Source: Malania oleifera
Taxonomy: Eukaryota > Streptophyta > Magnoliopsida > Santalales > Ximeniaceae
Length of the DNA: 64,000 nt
Direction: 5' to 3'
Assembly (NCBI RefSeq): GCF_029873635.1
Contig: NC_080421.1
Coordinates: forward strand, 1,178,001 to 1,242,000
Both the position numbers and the translations under genes were made by a program. Shown here one piece after another: positions 12,183 through 23,727 of this stretch (its first letter is position 1; each line of letters opens with the position of its first letter). The notes beneath the pieces are model-generated. The model had not been told where the DNA came from. It did no database searches and was given only the letters and a program-made list of their open reading frames with translations.

Positions 12183-15100
12183 CATAATAGTTCACATATA
12201 GAACCATTCAACCACAGACTAGTATAAGTGCTGCATATTTTGAATCTTTGCTTTAATCGATGTCTTCTTCATTTTAATTGCCGTTTCTCTTGCTTTCTTG
12301 TTCATTTTGTCTTTCAGTAGACGAGACTCCAAAAGACATCAACCATTGCACGACTGTGAGCAATGTAGTCATGGAAAGGTTTCAGTTTCATCCTCTTTTC
12401 TTCTAGAATCTATGAAATATAATGTGTTTTAATAAATATTGCTAGCATTTTTAACTATTGACAAATTAGGAAAAGATTAAAAATATGAGATTTATTTGCA
12501 AAATTAGAGTTAACGAAATTAAGTTGCACTAAAAAAGATGAAAATTGGAAAAGTTATAGGACTAGATAACATCCCAATTGAAGTTTGGAAATGCTTAGGT
12601 GATAACGGAATTATATGGTTGACTAATTTATTTAACATAATTATAAAACCTAAGGAAATGTCAGATGAATGGAAGAAAAACACTTTAATACATATATACA
12701 AAAATAAAGGAGATATTCAAAATTGTAATAACTATTGTGGAATTAAATTTATGAGTCATAAGATGAAACTGTGGGAAAGGGTAGTTGAATAAAGATTAAG
12801 GGTAGAAATGAAGTTATTAAAAAATCAATTTGGTTTTATGCCTGGGAGATCTACCCCAAAAGTTATAAATTTTTTAAGAAGATTAATGGAAAAGTTTAGG
12901 GAAAAGAAGAGAGACTTGTATATGGTATTTATTGACTTAGAGAAAACATATGATAGGATACCAAGGGAAGTTCTATGGCGGGCAATGTGCATGGCTTTAG
13001 AAGGACAAGGCGGTATTCTAAAGGTTGGAAGGTCCAATGGTGTTTTAAATGTTGGCGCAATGGCACTAAAGGCTCTAAAATCCAACTACTCCAATGTCGA
13101 AGAATTTCTTGACTCTTAATCTCTTGACTTCTTTTTATTTTTTATTTTTTCCCCTTTTTTGGGGGTTTTGATAACATAATTAAAGGGGGCAACAAGATGC
13201 AACATTTTGACGCAAGAAGTGTTCAAAGATGTCTTTGTTGTGTCAAGAAGTATTGAGAAGTCTCTTTTCTATCTCCAAAAATAAAAATACAACAACAACA
13301 ACAAACAAACCAAGCTTTAAGTCCTACTAGGTTGGGTCAGTTGCATGAATCCTTTTCTTCCAATTTATGCGATTATGGACAATTTCTTTCGACAAATTCA
13401 AGGCTATTAAATCGTTACTATCTCATTCCGATTTATTTTAGGTCTACTTGTTTTCTTTTACTACCCTTCACAATAACTAACTCACTCTTCCATACTGACG
13501 CACTATGTGACCTACGTTGCAAGTGCCCAAACCATTTGAGTCGTTCCTCTTTTGTCTTATCTTCTACAAGAGTTATGCCTAACTTACTACGAATGTGCTC
13601 ATTTCTTAATTTATCTTTTAATGTTATGCCACTCATTCATCTTAGCATTCATATCTCGATAACTTTTACTTTTTGGATACGTTGTTTCTTAGTCTCCTAA
13701 CATTTCGATCCATATGGCATAGTTAGTCTTACAACCCTCTTATAAAACTTCCCTTTTAATTTTAAGGGTATTTTACGATTACACAACATACTCGAAACAC
13801 TTCTCTACTTTACCTAGCCTACTTTAACTCTATGCATTACATCTTCTTCAATTTATCCTTCAACTTGCATAATAGATCCAAGTTATCGAATTCTACTAAT
13901 GCTATTGATTTCTTCATCCTCAAGTTTAACTTTGTCTCCAATATTCCTCCTACTATGGGTGAAGTTACATTTTATATATTATGTCTTATTTCTACTTATT
14001 TAAAAGCATTTGGATTCTAAAACTTCTCTCCATAATAACTTAGATTGTACTCGACCCCTAGTTTCATCAGTCAAGACAATATCATTAGTAAACAACATAT
14101 ACCATGGAACCTCATTTTGGATACTCCTAGTCATACTCCTAGACAGTTCCTCCATCACTAAAGTAAAAAGATAAGTGTTCAAAGCAAATCCTTGATGTAC
14201 ATCTATCGTGATTGAAAATTTTCTAGTCTCTCTACCTATATTCCTAACACTAGTCATTACTTTATCATACAGATCTTTGTTGATATCAGTATACCCTTTT
14301 TTTCCTAAAGTCCACCATAAAACTTCCCTAGGTACCCTATCATACGTGTGAATTCTGGTGTTATCCCAAGAGGGGAGTTGAATTGGGTATTTTCAAAAAT
14401 TAAGTCCTTAAAGTTTTAATTTTGAAAATTATCAATTACAAACTTGCAATCTACTTAATTACTAGCTCAATGTTTCACAATTAATCAATTTAATGTGTGT
14501 CTTTGTCAAGCACACAATTTTACCCAATTACACACGACCTTATCAAATGGTTAATTCATACACAATAATAGATAATTTAAATGCAAGCGGAAATTAAAGG
14601 GAGTTAAGAGAAGAGAGAAGACAAACATGGTTTTTACGAGGTTTGGCCTACCCCAGCCTATGTCCTCGCCTTGAGCAACCCACTTAAGGATTCCACTAAA
14701 AATCCGCTCCTTTAACTGGGACAGAGCTTCCCTTACAATCCGCTGCTTACAAGAGGCGTAGCTTCCTCCTCAACCCCGGTTCACAGTCCGAGCCGTGAAT
14801 ATAATATAAAAATTACAATTTCTGCAAAACTCAAATTGCTTCTAACCATGCTAGTGAGTACAATAGAAATTCTAGTACATACTCATATGATAAAAGCTTG
14901 AAGCTCAATATGTATGTATCAATATGATCTTTATATGAAGAATGAGACGCTTCACAAATCTACCCTTAAATCAATATCTCCCAAAAATGATTTTATAAAT
15001 AAATGTTGTGGAGAAACTTAGGGTTTGATTTTAAAGTACTTTATGCAAGAATATAAATTAAGATCCTTTTTAAAAATAATCTTGAATAATTTGCAGATCT

Positions 15101-18100
15101 ATGTTCTTGCTATCAAATAATTAGTAGACTTAAATCTTTGAATAAAAATATAACTTTGAATCTTGCAAAGATTTAAACAAACTACTTAAAAGATACTCCT
15201 TAAAATATGTATTTAGAATCTCTAAAAATTTAATCAAATAGTTTCTGCAATAACAAAATATCGAGTCTTTGAATGAAAATAAAAACTTGAATATCACAAT
15301 TATTCAACCTTTTGCAAAATCCTTTCTCAAATAAAATTTTCAAGTAATAACACGGATTTTTCTTTTCAATAAAAATAGTAGATATATGAGTATAAAAACA
15401 ACTTTGAGGTATATATATATTGGAATCACAAACCAACCACTTATTTGTCAAACCTCAATCACCAAGGAATGCTTGCAAGATGTGTAGATGAAATTCCTTT
15501 GAAAAGTTGAGATGATTTGCCCAAAGATTATAAATGCAGTAGAGTATTAGCAAATTCTTTAGAGTGGAGGCACACTTAGCACAAGATCACAAGATTAGTC
15601 TCTCTAAAGTGTTCTCCTTGAGTCTCTAGGGTTTAGGGTGTGTTTAAATAGTGTTCTCACTCTCAGATTAAATCCTGGCCGTCAGATCATTTAAAAATAA
15701 AGGTTTTACGTCCGTGTCCGCGCTAAAACGTTATTCTGCGCCGCGACCTTTGTCGACGAATGGGTACGTTCGTCGATGAGTGTACAACACTCGTTCGTCG
15801 AAGAGGCCATGAGTTTGTCGACGAGAGCATTATCTGAACTTTTTGGGCTCTCGGTATTTTTTCGTTGACAACACAACATTGTTTATCGCCGAGTGGCCTT
15901 CATGCGTTCGTCAACGAGGCCAAAGGGTTCGTCGACGTGGCCACCAAAATTTGCCTCAAAAAATTTATTCACTAGAACTAATGTAAATGAATATTTCATG
16001 AAATGCATGAGTCCTAAGGTCAGTCTAGGGAATGTTTGAGCTTCGAAGTATATCATATGAAATATGTAAGTACATTCAATTCTAAATACCCATTCCCATT
16101 GAAGATCTTGAACTTGAAGCTCGCTTCTTTATCTTTTTATTCTTCTGGTTCCATGGATTGAGCCAAGTGATATGTACTTTTGGTTTCTCGTGGCTTCCAT
16201 ACAAGTTTACCTTTCGTGCATTCTAAATCATGATCCCGTTCGCAAATTCAATTGCACAGGTCAAATACCAAGTGATTTGTCTTATCAAAATAGGATTGGA
16301 CTCATAGAGTCAACAGTACGCTTTCTCTAAGTCAATACGATATGCAAGTTCTTTTTATTTTTCTTAAACTTTTCCATTAATTTTCTTAAAAGATATGTAG
16401 CTTTTGTAGTAGATCTCTCAGGCATAAAACCAAATTGATTTCCTAAGACCTTCTGTAGTAAATTAATTAATTTTTGACATGTGTTGAATACGTTCCTAGG
16501 AGTGTCAAGTAGATTTCGGTGCTTGACATTTTTTGGACACTGGCTTCCAAAAGTGTTAGTGTTTTCTAGGCTAGGGCATTTTAGGGATGTAGTGGATCTT
16601 GGTTGGTGGATATCTTGTCCTAATCTGCCCCTATAGGGGTGGCTTTGGTAGTTCCATGAATGGATTAAAGAGCAAGGGATGGATTTTTTGATTTGAGGTG
16701 GATTTGGGGCAAGAAGTGGAGGTTGCATTTTTTTGCCGTGAATCCACTTGCCTCGATGACTGCTACTCTTAACTGAGAACCCATCCCAATTTTGCCTCAA
16801 ATATAAATATAATAGTTTTACCAATAATTTTGATAAAATATAATAGTTTAACTATATAAAGAGCCGTCATATGTTTCAGTACACTTGGTAGGGCAGTCTT
16901 GGACCTCCGGCAATAGGTGGAGCCCCTCATCAGGCGGGGTAAGACTGCCTACTATGCCTCAAAGCCGATTTGGGGTGGTAAGCAGAGTGAGTCATTCTTG
17001 ACGGGGCAACTGCCTCATTTATGTCCCTTGCCATTTGGGGTTTTTTCTATGCTGATTGCCCCGAATTGACCATCAAAAGTTGGAAAATGAAATATATGCT
17101 CATATACCTAGAGCCTTCAAGGAATTGAAAAAAAAAAAATTTCTAGTCAGTCCTGAAGCACAAGTATCGATTTTTGGACTGAATGACGAAAAATTATTAA
17201 CAAATCCAAACTGGTTTACTGGTTCAAACGAACAATTGTGACTGAATTGTAATTTGTTTCATCAGTTTGAAGTCTTGACCGGTTTTCACACACCAGTTAC
17301 AAAGGGGAAAAGAAAGCATACTTAATTTCCCTTTTTCTTTCTCCTTAGACCTTTTCCCTTTCCCTCCTCTTTTCTTTTTTCCTATCTAATGCGGCAGTAG
17401 AATTCCATAGGCTTGTCAAATTATTGGGATGGTTTCAACTATATAAGGCACAGCAACTGTTAGGATAAGGGGAATGCTATAGAGGATGTGAGTGGAGGTA
17501 AAGAGAAATAATGTGATAGCCTATGGTTAAACTGAAAATATTGCTACAAATGCAGTGGAACAGGAAAATCAATCTTTGTTGTTTGAATTAATGCTGGGGT
17601 ATAGCTGGTCATGTTGAGTTGATAACTGTGGTAGTTAAGTTGGATTTTTTTCTATGCTCCTCAATCTTCCCAGCCTAGCTACAGATGTAGACACTTATTT
17701 TCAAGTGTACTATTCTCATTTATACTTATACTTAGTTCACTCACACAAAATTTGCATTTATTGACTATATAGCCGAATTCTGGCTGAACAGGAGCAAGGT
17801 CGAAGATTACACTCTTTTGCGTCTGGTGTCGGGGATCATCAAGGTGAAAAGGTAATTCATAGAACTTGTTCTCTTCACAGCTGACATAAATGTACTTACA
17901 TCCTTTGGTTTCATGTAGGATATTGACATAATTGCAGCGTATAGTGATGCGTCTGGCACTGTTAAAATCAGTAGTGTGAGAACTAGAGACCTCTCTGCTT
18001 CCTGGGTCTGGGAGAACCCAATTGGTGAAAACCATGACCAGCTGAAGGGGTCCAAGGTACTTCCATCCATTTCAAAAGTTGTGGACATAAAGAACTGATT

Positions 18101-20500
18101 AAATTACAAAACAACATGTTATGTCAAGCTCAAATAATTCCTTGAATTATCATAATCATGCAGACTGAAATTATGGACTGTTCAAGTCTTTTAACTTAAT
18201 GTTTTTGTTTGCTTTAGTTCAAGTAGCTGACAGTAAATTTGAGTTATTATTTTATGATTGATACTGACTACAAAATCCTTTATTTGTTCCTTTCTTTAAG
18301 GCACTTAATGATTCATTTGAATCTATGAGAGTTGAAGACAAGGTTGAGCATTCCACTAACGAACATCAATTTGGTGAACCTGGAATCCAACGCCTGCAAA
18401 CATCTCCAATGAACCCGGTGAAGCGGAAGCGCAAGGTCAACGGTCAATGCTTTTATTTATATTTCATTATATGTGTGATGTTTAGTTGAATGTGGATTTC
18501 TGACAATTTATAGCTTTACAGGCACTACGACAAGAAAGGAGGGATCTTCGAACTGCAGAGCTGATACGACGGGATAGAGAAATTGACAATCAGATGCAAG
18601 CAGCAGCCATTGAACGTTCTAGAGAGTTTGACACTACTGTCAAAGGAAAATACAGTATATGGAGGAAAGATTTTGAAAACCCCAACTCAGATTCTTTGTT
18701 GAAACTTATGCGAGATCAAATTATAATGGCCAAAGTATATGCAAGCATTGCTAAGTCTAAGAATGAGAGTGGTCTATACAATTCCCTGATGGCACACTGC
18801 AAAAAAAGTAACCGTGCTATTGGAGAAGCTAATTCCGATGCTGAACTTCATCCAAGGTATGGATACTCCAAGTCTTTTTCTAGAGTCTAGATTACCAGTT
18901 ACACATGCAGGTCATGATTTTCATGTTAGTTTTCCCCCTCTTTGTCTAGTGCACTTGATCGAGCAAAAGCAATGGGTCATATTTTATCTTTAGCGAAGGA
19001 CCAATTTTATGACTGTACTATAGTAGCAAGGAAGCTGAGAGCCATGATTCAGACAGCTGAAGAGAATGTCAATGCGCAGAAGACAAAGAGTGCATTCTTG
19101 ATTCAGCTGGCTGCAAAAACAGTCCCTAAACCATTGCATTGCCTTTCTCTGCAGCTCACAGCAGACTATTTTATGCTTGGTTATGAAAACAAAGTATTAC
19201 CTAACAAAGATAAGCTTGAAGATCCTTCTATCCATCATTATGCCATCTTTTCTGATAATGTACTTGCAACATCAGTTGTTGTCAATTCTACTGTGCTGCA
19301 TGCAAAAGAGCCGGAGAAGCATGTTTTCCACATAGTCACAGATAAATTGAATTTTGCAGCAATGAAAATGTGGTTTCTTGTAAACCCTCCGGCAAATGTC
19401 GCAATCCAAGTTGAGAATATTGATGACTTCAAGTGGCTCAATTCTTCCTACTGTCCTGTTCTTCGTCAGCTTGAATCTGCTCGAATGAAGGAATATTATT
19501 TTAAGGCAAATCACCCGTCATCCCTGTCTGCTGGGTCTGACAATCTGAAATACAGGAATCCAAAGTATTTGTCTATGCTGAATCATCTTAGGTTTTATCT
19601 TCCTGAAGTTTACCCGAAGTTAGACAAGATACTCTTTCTGGATGATGACATAGTAGTTCAGAAGGATTTGACACCACTTTGGTCTATTAATATGCAAGGG
19701 ATGGTGAATGGTGCGGTGGAGACCTGTAAGGAGAGTTTTCATACATTTGATAAATATCTCAACTTCACTAACCCAAAGATCTACGAGAATTTTAATCCTA
19801 AGGCCTGTGGTTGGGCATTTGGCATGAATATGTTTGACTTGAAGGAGTGGAGGAAGCGTGACATCACTGGAATTTATCATCATTGGCAAGATATGGTGAC
19901 TCCTCTACCAAGCTTTAACCTGCATTGTTCTATATTTATGTTCTATGACTGATATCATAATTTTTTTACTGTATGACTGAACTGGATGGGTGCGACATAA
20001 CGTTGATTTATATGCCTCCAAGCCTTCTGTGATGCATCTGGCACTGTATCTGATTGAAGTGCCTAAAGGCACTTGTTTCCTGCCTGGAGCATTACATTTA
20101 TATAGATTTTCTGTAATATTTCTTTGTGAGAGTGAAAAAATATTTGCACTCTTCACTGACAGGATTTTTGAGAATGCTGTTTTCTTGTTTCCTAATCATT
20201 AGTGCATGCAAATTTGTTTTGCAGAATGAGGATAGGAACCTGTGGAAGCTTGGTTCACTGCCACCAGGATTGATCACCTTCTACAACCTGACATATCCAC
20301 TGGAACGGAGTTGGCACGTCTTAGGACTAGGGTACGATCCGGCACTCAACAAGACAGAGATAGACAATGCTGCTGTTGTTCATTATAATGGAAACTACAA
20401 GCCATGGTTGGAGTTGGCTGTTTCTAAGTACAGATCGTATTGGTCCAGCCATGTAATGTTTGATAACGCTTATCTTCAGCGGTGCAACATTAATGAATAA
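11274..20500 (+). CDS. GAUT3: GAUT3-type galacturonosyltransferase (GT8), nine exons
   Basis: Exons read as 11274-11336, 12055-12107, 12318-12378, 17792-17851, 17919-18056, 18301-18435, 18522-18856, 18950-19895 and 20225-20500. All introns are GT-AG, phases agree throughout, and the product is 688 residues (Arabidopsis GAUT3 is about 680). GAUT proteins are Golgi type II GT8 enzymes; GAUT1 makes the homogalacturonan backbone of pectin from UDP-galacturonate, and GAUT3 is presumed to do related work. A hydrophobic N-terminal anchor (about 8-28) is followed by a polar stem rich in Lys/Arg/Glu to about residue 240. The catalytic domain has FLDDDIVVQ with the DXD aspartates at 513-515, [12 protein letters not shown] further on, and HYNGNYKPW from His650. 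The end RRCNINE-like (QRCNINE) is typical. Intron 3 is 5.4 kb because of RTE and LTR insertions. The middle and C-terminal exons are certain; the small exons 1-4 are my reading of splice sites. Confidence 0.9.
12119..12182. repeat. Compound microsatellite (TG)n-(GA)n-(AT)n in GAUT3 intron 2
   Basis: Directly after the exon 2 donor there is a (TG)n run, then (GA)n, and after 20 bases an (AT)n run at about 12158-12182. This is simple sequence, likely length-variable. Confidence 0.85.
12465..12995 (+). mobile_element. RTE-type LINE fragment, sense strand (reverse transcriptase)
   Basis: Frames at 12538-12792 and 12808-12990 carry plant RTE reverse transcriptase blocks: [15 protein letters not shown], the IYKNKGD..NCNNY.GIK block, [11 protein letters not shown] and [17 protein letters not shown]. 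The YADD-type catalytic centre and the 3' tail are absent, so this is an internal piece. A stop codon separates the two frames near 12790. It lies in GAUT3 intron 3 and its right end passes into unrelated sequence after about 12995. Confidence 0.85.
12996..13288. other. Unclassified intronic sequence between two RTE copies
   Basis: About 290 bases between the sense RTE piece and the antisense RTE-1. It has a T-rich run near 13128-13160 and no feature I recognise. Confidence 0.3.
13289..16455 (-). mobile_element. RTE-1: RTE-type LINE, antisense, split by a solo LTR
   Basis: The 3' end starts at 13289 with the family's CAA-rich tail (ACAACAACAACAAACAAACC), followed by the conserved 3' UTR wording AAG.TTTAAGTCCTACTAGG. 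Minus-strand frames show late reverse transcriptase parts (13433-13636: [19 protein letters not shown]; 14000-14257: [18 protein letters not shown]). The LINE stops at 14346 and resumes at 16316 ([14 protein letters not shown] in the 16327-16450 part). It is interrupted by the element at 14347-16315. Homology to the sister copies ends near 16455, so RTE-1 is 5' truncated. Several frame breaks make it inactive. Confidence 0.85.
14347..16315 (-). mobile_element. Solo LTR, SIRE/Maximus-like Ty1-copia type, inside RTE-1
   Basis: A 1969-base non-coding block bounded by TG...CA. On the minus strand it begins TGTTGACTCTATGAG and ends with the AATTCA..CTCCCCTCTTGGG wording common at the ends of long plant copia LTRs. 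The flanks show a 4-of-5 target duplication (ATACG at 14342-14346, GTACG at 16316-16320). Both sister LINEs have an uninterrupted site here (near 30605 and 47210). No internal region or second LTR is present, so it looks like a solo LTR left by recombination. It carries eight copies of a TCGTCGACGA-like palindrome at 15750-15940. Confidence 0.75.
16456..17791. other. Rest of GAUT3 intron 3, unclassified
   Basis: Between the end of RTE-1 and exon 4. The part 16456-16830 has a minus-strand frame without a recognised domain. The part 16880-17040 is unusually GC-rich (wording such as GGCGGGGTAAGACTG) and may be an unclassified short repeat. The remainder is AT-rich intron with the branch and acceptor region of exon 4 at its end. 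Confidence 0.3.
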
Positions 20501-21483
20501 CCAGTCTATGTTCACTTTGCACATAAAAGAATTCAAACCACAGTTTCATCATTGTCATCTTCTTCTCTCATGTAAACCTTCATTCTTTCATAGTACGAGA
20601 ACTCTCATGTAATCATTCTTTTTAAAAAATCAAAATGATTCTTTGTTTAGTGGCAAGTTATGGTTCATTTTAGTGTTCCTGTAAATAATTTCTTCATCCA
20701 TGGATGAAAGCACTATTTTGTGTAGCTCCTGGACTGGATGAAGCAGAAGTACTGCTTGTGCCTTTGTTGGATGTAAGGTGGGGTTATGGAGGTGACCTTC
20801 ATTACAAGAATTATGTCTAAAGAATTGATGAACAGTTCAGGACATAAGAATGAAATGGAATAGAATGTTATTAAACTCTATAGTTTGCATGTTTGATATA
20901 TAATTTTTCATTTTATTTTACTTTCAAGATGTTTCATTCCAGCACACCAAACCACGAAATAATTCTGTTCCGAAGCTTTTTCTTTATTCCCATTCTGTGT
21001 CATCTTCATTTGCTTCTTCGCATGGATTTTCTTTGTGCCAATGGAGAAATGAATTACAAAGGGGAAAAAAGTAAAATAAAAGGATCACAGGATAATTTTG
21101 GTCCTGAACAGTCCATAGGATGGAGTTCTGCGCACGCCCTCAAGTAGAAGTGTAATATACTTCAATACCCTGTTCGTAGAAAGCAAGGAAAAGGAGCGGA
21201 AAAAGAAAACATAAAGAACGGAGAGGGGATTTGTTTGGTTGAATCAAATGGGCGAACAATGTGATTTTCAGACGACCATTATCTATTTTCCTCCTATTTG
21301 TCGAAGAATTGATTTTGGGAATGAGAGGAAGAACCTTTTCTTTCGCTGTCCGCAAGTCCCTCCCACCAAACACAGCTGACCACCGCAGAAGATTAAGCTG
21401 GAATCTGCAATTGGGAAAACCGTTCCTACGATGTATTTTGAGAACTATATATTAGATTAAACGAAGTCCTTTGGCATGCACCT
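20501..21483. other. Intergenic DNA between GAUT3 and the PPR gene
   Basis: About 1 kb holding the 3' untranslated region of GAUT3 and the promoter and leader of the PPR gene. Short frames here match no family I know. No clear AATAAA or TATA box could be assigned. Confidence 0.4.
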
Positions 21484-23727
21484 TTGCAAATTGCAATGCG
21501 TCTACCGAGCATTCCTACAGGTTCCAAACTCCCCAACTGGCACTCAACGATCAAGCACTCATCTTCCAATGGAAAATGGAAAGAAGTGCTTTCCCACTAT
21601 CGTGAAATGAAGAGAGGAGGAGTTCAATTAGCAGAACCGTCGTTGCTCTGTTCCATTCTCAAAGCAGCTTCAGCACTCTCCTTTACACACGGAAAATCTA
21701 TTCATGCATGCTTGCTCAAGCAAGGACTGGACTCGTTCACTTCTGTGGGAAATTCCTCCTTGGACTTTTACATGAAATGGGGGACCTCTGATTCTGCACT
21801 GCGTGTTTTTGGCGCCATGGATAGGAGAGACTCTGTTTCCTGGAATATAATGATTCACGGGTTCCTTCAAGAGGGTGATTTAGAAGAAGGTTTGTTGTGG
21901 TTCGCGGAGGCTAGAATCGCTGGATTTGAACCCAACACTTCCACATTGGTTCTAGTGATCCACACATGTCGCAGTCTTGGAATTATTACTCTTGCAGGAC
22001 TCAAGATACATGCTTACATAATCAGAAATGGGTTTGGTTCCATTCCTTCAGTTCAGAATTCTCTGCTGAGTATGTATGCAGACGCTGACATAGGATGTGC
22101 ACATGAGATGTTTGATGAAATGACCAAGAGAGATGTGGTCTCTTGGAGTGTGATGATTGGCGGCTATGTGCAAATTGAGGAAGCTCAGCTGGCATTGTGC
22201 CTCTTCAGGGAGATGGTATCTGAGGCCATGGTTGAACCGGATGGAGTGACCACTGTCGGTGTTATCAGAGCTTGTACTGTCTTGAGGGACATCGGTTTGG
22301 GAAAATCAGTCCATGGGTTTACGATCTGTAGAGGCTTTGAGTTTGACTTGTTTGTTGGAAACTCGTTGATTGATATGTATTCAAAATGTAATGAGGTTGA
22401 CTTGGCCTTTGGAGTCTTCAAGGAGATGCCTCATAAGAACAATGTTTCTTGGAATTCAATCTTATCTGGATTTGTCCAAAATGAGAACCATTCGGCATCT
22501 TTAGGACTCTTCGATTCTATGAGGGATGCGAGAATTGAGGTGGATGGAGTGACTCTTGTGAACCTTCTCCAAACATGTAAGCATTTTGTTGATGCATCTC
22601 AGTGCAAGCTTCTTCATTCCATGATAATCCGTCGGGGTTTTGAATCAAATGAGTTGGTGATAAATTCTTTGCTTGATGCTTATGCAAAGTCTAACCTTGT
22701 TGAGCTTGCATGGAAACTGTTCCATGGGATGAAGAGAAGGGATATGGTTTCTTGGAGTACAATGATTGCTGGGTTTACATACTGTGGCAAACCTGATGAA
22801 GCAATAGCAGTTTTCCAAAGCATGAACGAGGCCCAAGAGAATCCCAGTAAAGTTACCATTTTAAATCTCCTAGAGGCTTGCTCAGCTTCAGCTGAACTGA
22901 GAAGGTCAAAATGGGCTCATGGAATTGCACTGAGAAGAGGCTTGGCTGCAGATGTGGCAGTTGGTACAGCAATTATAGACATGTACTCCAAGTGTGGAGC
23001 AATTGAAGCATCCAGAAAGGCCTTCCACCAAATTCCCCAGAAGAATATAGTCTCATGGGGTTCCATGATACAAGCTTACAGCACAAATGGCCTTCCAAAC
23101 GATGCCCTATCTTTATTTTCTGAAATGAAACAGCATGGTTTGAAGCCAAACGCAGTAACAGCTCTCTCTGTTCTATCCGCATGTAGTCGTGGGGGGTTAG
23201 TGGAAGAGGGTCTCTCTGTTTTCCAAGGGATGGTTCAAGATGATGGCATCAAACCCAAATTGGAGCACTATTCGTGCATGGTGGACATGTTGGGTCGGGC
23301 AGGGATGATCGACCCTGCACTGGAATTGATCGAAAACTTGCCCAGAGGATTGGAAGCCAGTGGAAGTCTTTGGGGGGCATTCTTGAGTGCTTGCAGATGC
23401 TGTGGAAACAGCGAGCTCGGTGCGAGAGCTCTTTCCCGTGTTCTTGAGTTAGAGCCTTCAAGTTCAGGGGGATATATGCTTGCTTCGAGCATGTACACTG
23501 CAGGTGGTCTATGGAATGAGGCTGCAAAGGTGAGATTGTTAGCAAAGGAGAGGAGGGTGAAGGTCATGGCTGGTTACAGCTCGGTGCATGTTGGTAATAG
23601 AGCGTGTAGGTTTGTTGCTGGAGATGAGTCCCATCCCAGGGCTGCCGAAGTAGGTGGTGTGGTTAAGCAGCTGCATATATGTATGAGGATGGATAAGGAA
23701 TCTGATGCAACAATGGGATGTTCATAA
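21484..23727 (+). CDS. PLS-class pentatricopeptide repeat protein (At2g17210-like)
   Basis: An intronless frame of 747 codons, usual for plant PPR genes. Repeats of 31-36 residues run from about residue 50 to 640 with hallmark phrases: SWNIMIHGF, VGNSLIDMYSKC, SWSTMIAGF, SWGSMIQAYSTNG and HYSCMVDMLGRAG. They alternate in the P-L-S pattern. The C-terminus (about 650-747) has an E-type extension with LELEPSSSGGYMLAS and AGYSSVHVGN but no DYW deaminase domain. PPR proteins bind organelle RNA one base per repeat; E-class members take part in C-to-U editing with separate deaminase partners. The text agrees with what I remember of Arabidopsis At2g17210, including the FEPNTSTLVLVIH segment. A cleavable organelle targeting peptide is plausible but short, and the RNA target is unknown. 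The start is the first Met of the frame. Confidence 0.93.
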   Translation: MQIAMRLPSIPTGSKLPNWHSTIKHSSSNGKWKEVLSHYREMKRGGVQLAEPSLLCSILKAASALSFTHGKSIHACLLKQGLDSFTSVGNSSLDFYMKWGTSDSALRVFGAMDRRDSVSWNIMIHGFLQEGDLEEGLLWFAEARIAGFEPNTSTLVLVIHTCRSLGIITLAGLKIHAYIIRNGFGSIPSVQNSLLSMYADADIGCAHEMFDEMTKRDVVSWSVMIGGYVQIEEAQLALCLFREMVSEAMVEPDGVTTVGVIRACTVLRDIGLGKSVHGFTICRGFEFDLFVGNSLIDMYSKCNEVDLAFGVFKEMPHKNNVSWNSILSGFVQNENHSASLGLFDSMRDARIEVDGVTLVNLLQTCKHFVDASQCKLLHSMIIRRGFESNELVINSLLDAYAKSNLVELAWKLFHGMKRRDMVSWSTMIAGFTYCGKPDEAIAVFQSMNEAQENPSKVTILNLLEACSASAELRRSKWAHGIALRRGLAADVAVGTAIIDMYSKCGAIEASRKAFHQIPQKNIVSWGSMIQAYSTNGLPNDALSLFSEMKQHGLKPNAVTALSVLSACSRGGLVEEGLSVFQGMVQDDGIKPKLEHYSCMVDMLGRAGMIDPALELIENLPRGLEASGSLWGAFLSACRCCGNSELGARALSRVLELEPSSSGGYMLASSMYTAGGLWNEAAKVRLLAKERRVKVMAGYSSVHVGNRACRFVAGDESHPRAAEVGGVVKQLHICMRMDKESDATMGCS

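Noticed and set aside
16880-17040. A second Au SINE
   Set aside because: A GGGGTAAG phrase is present, but the other Au signatures and a target duplication are missing.
19238-19889. Minus-strand frames of 67-89 codons across GAUT3 exon 8
   Set aside because: Shadows of the conserved GT8 exon.
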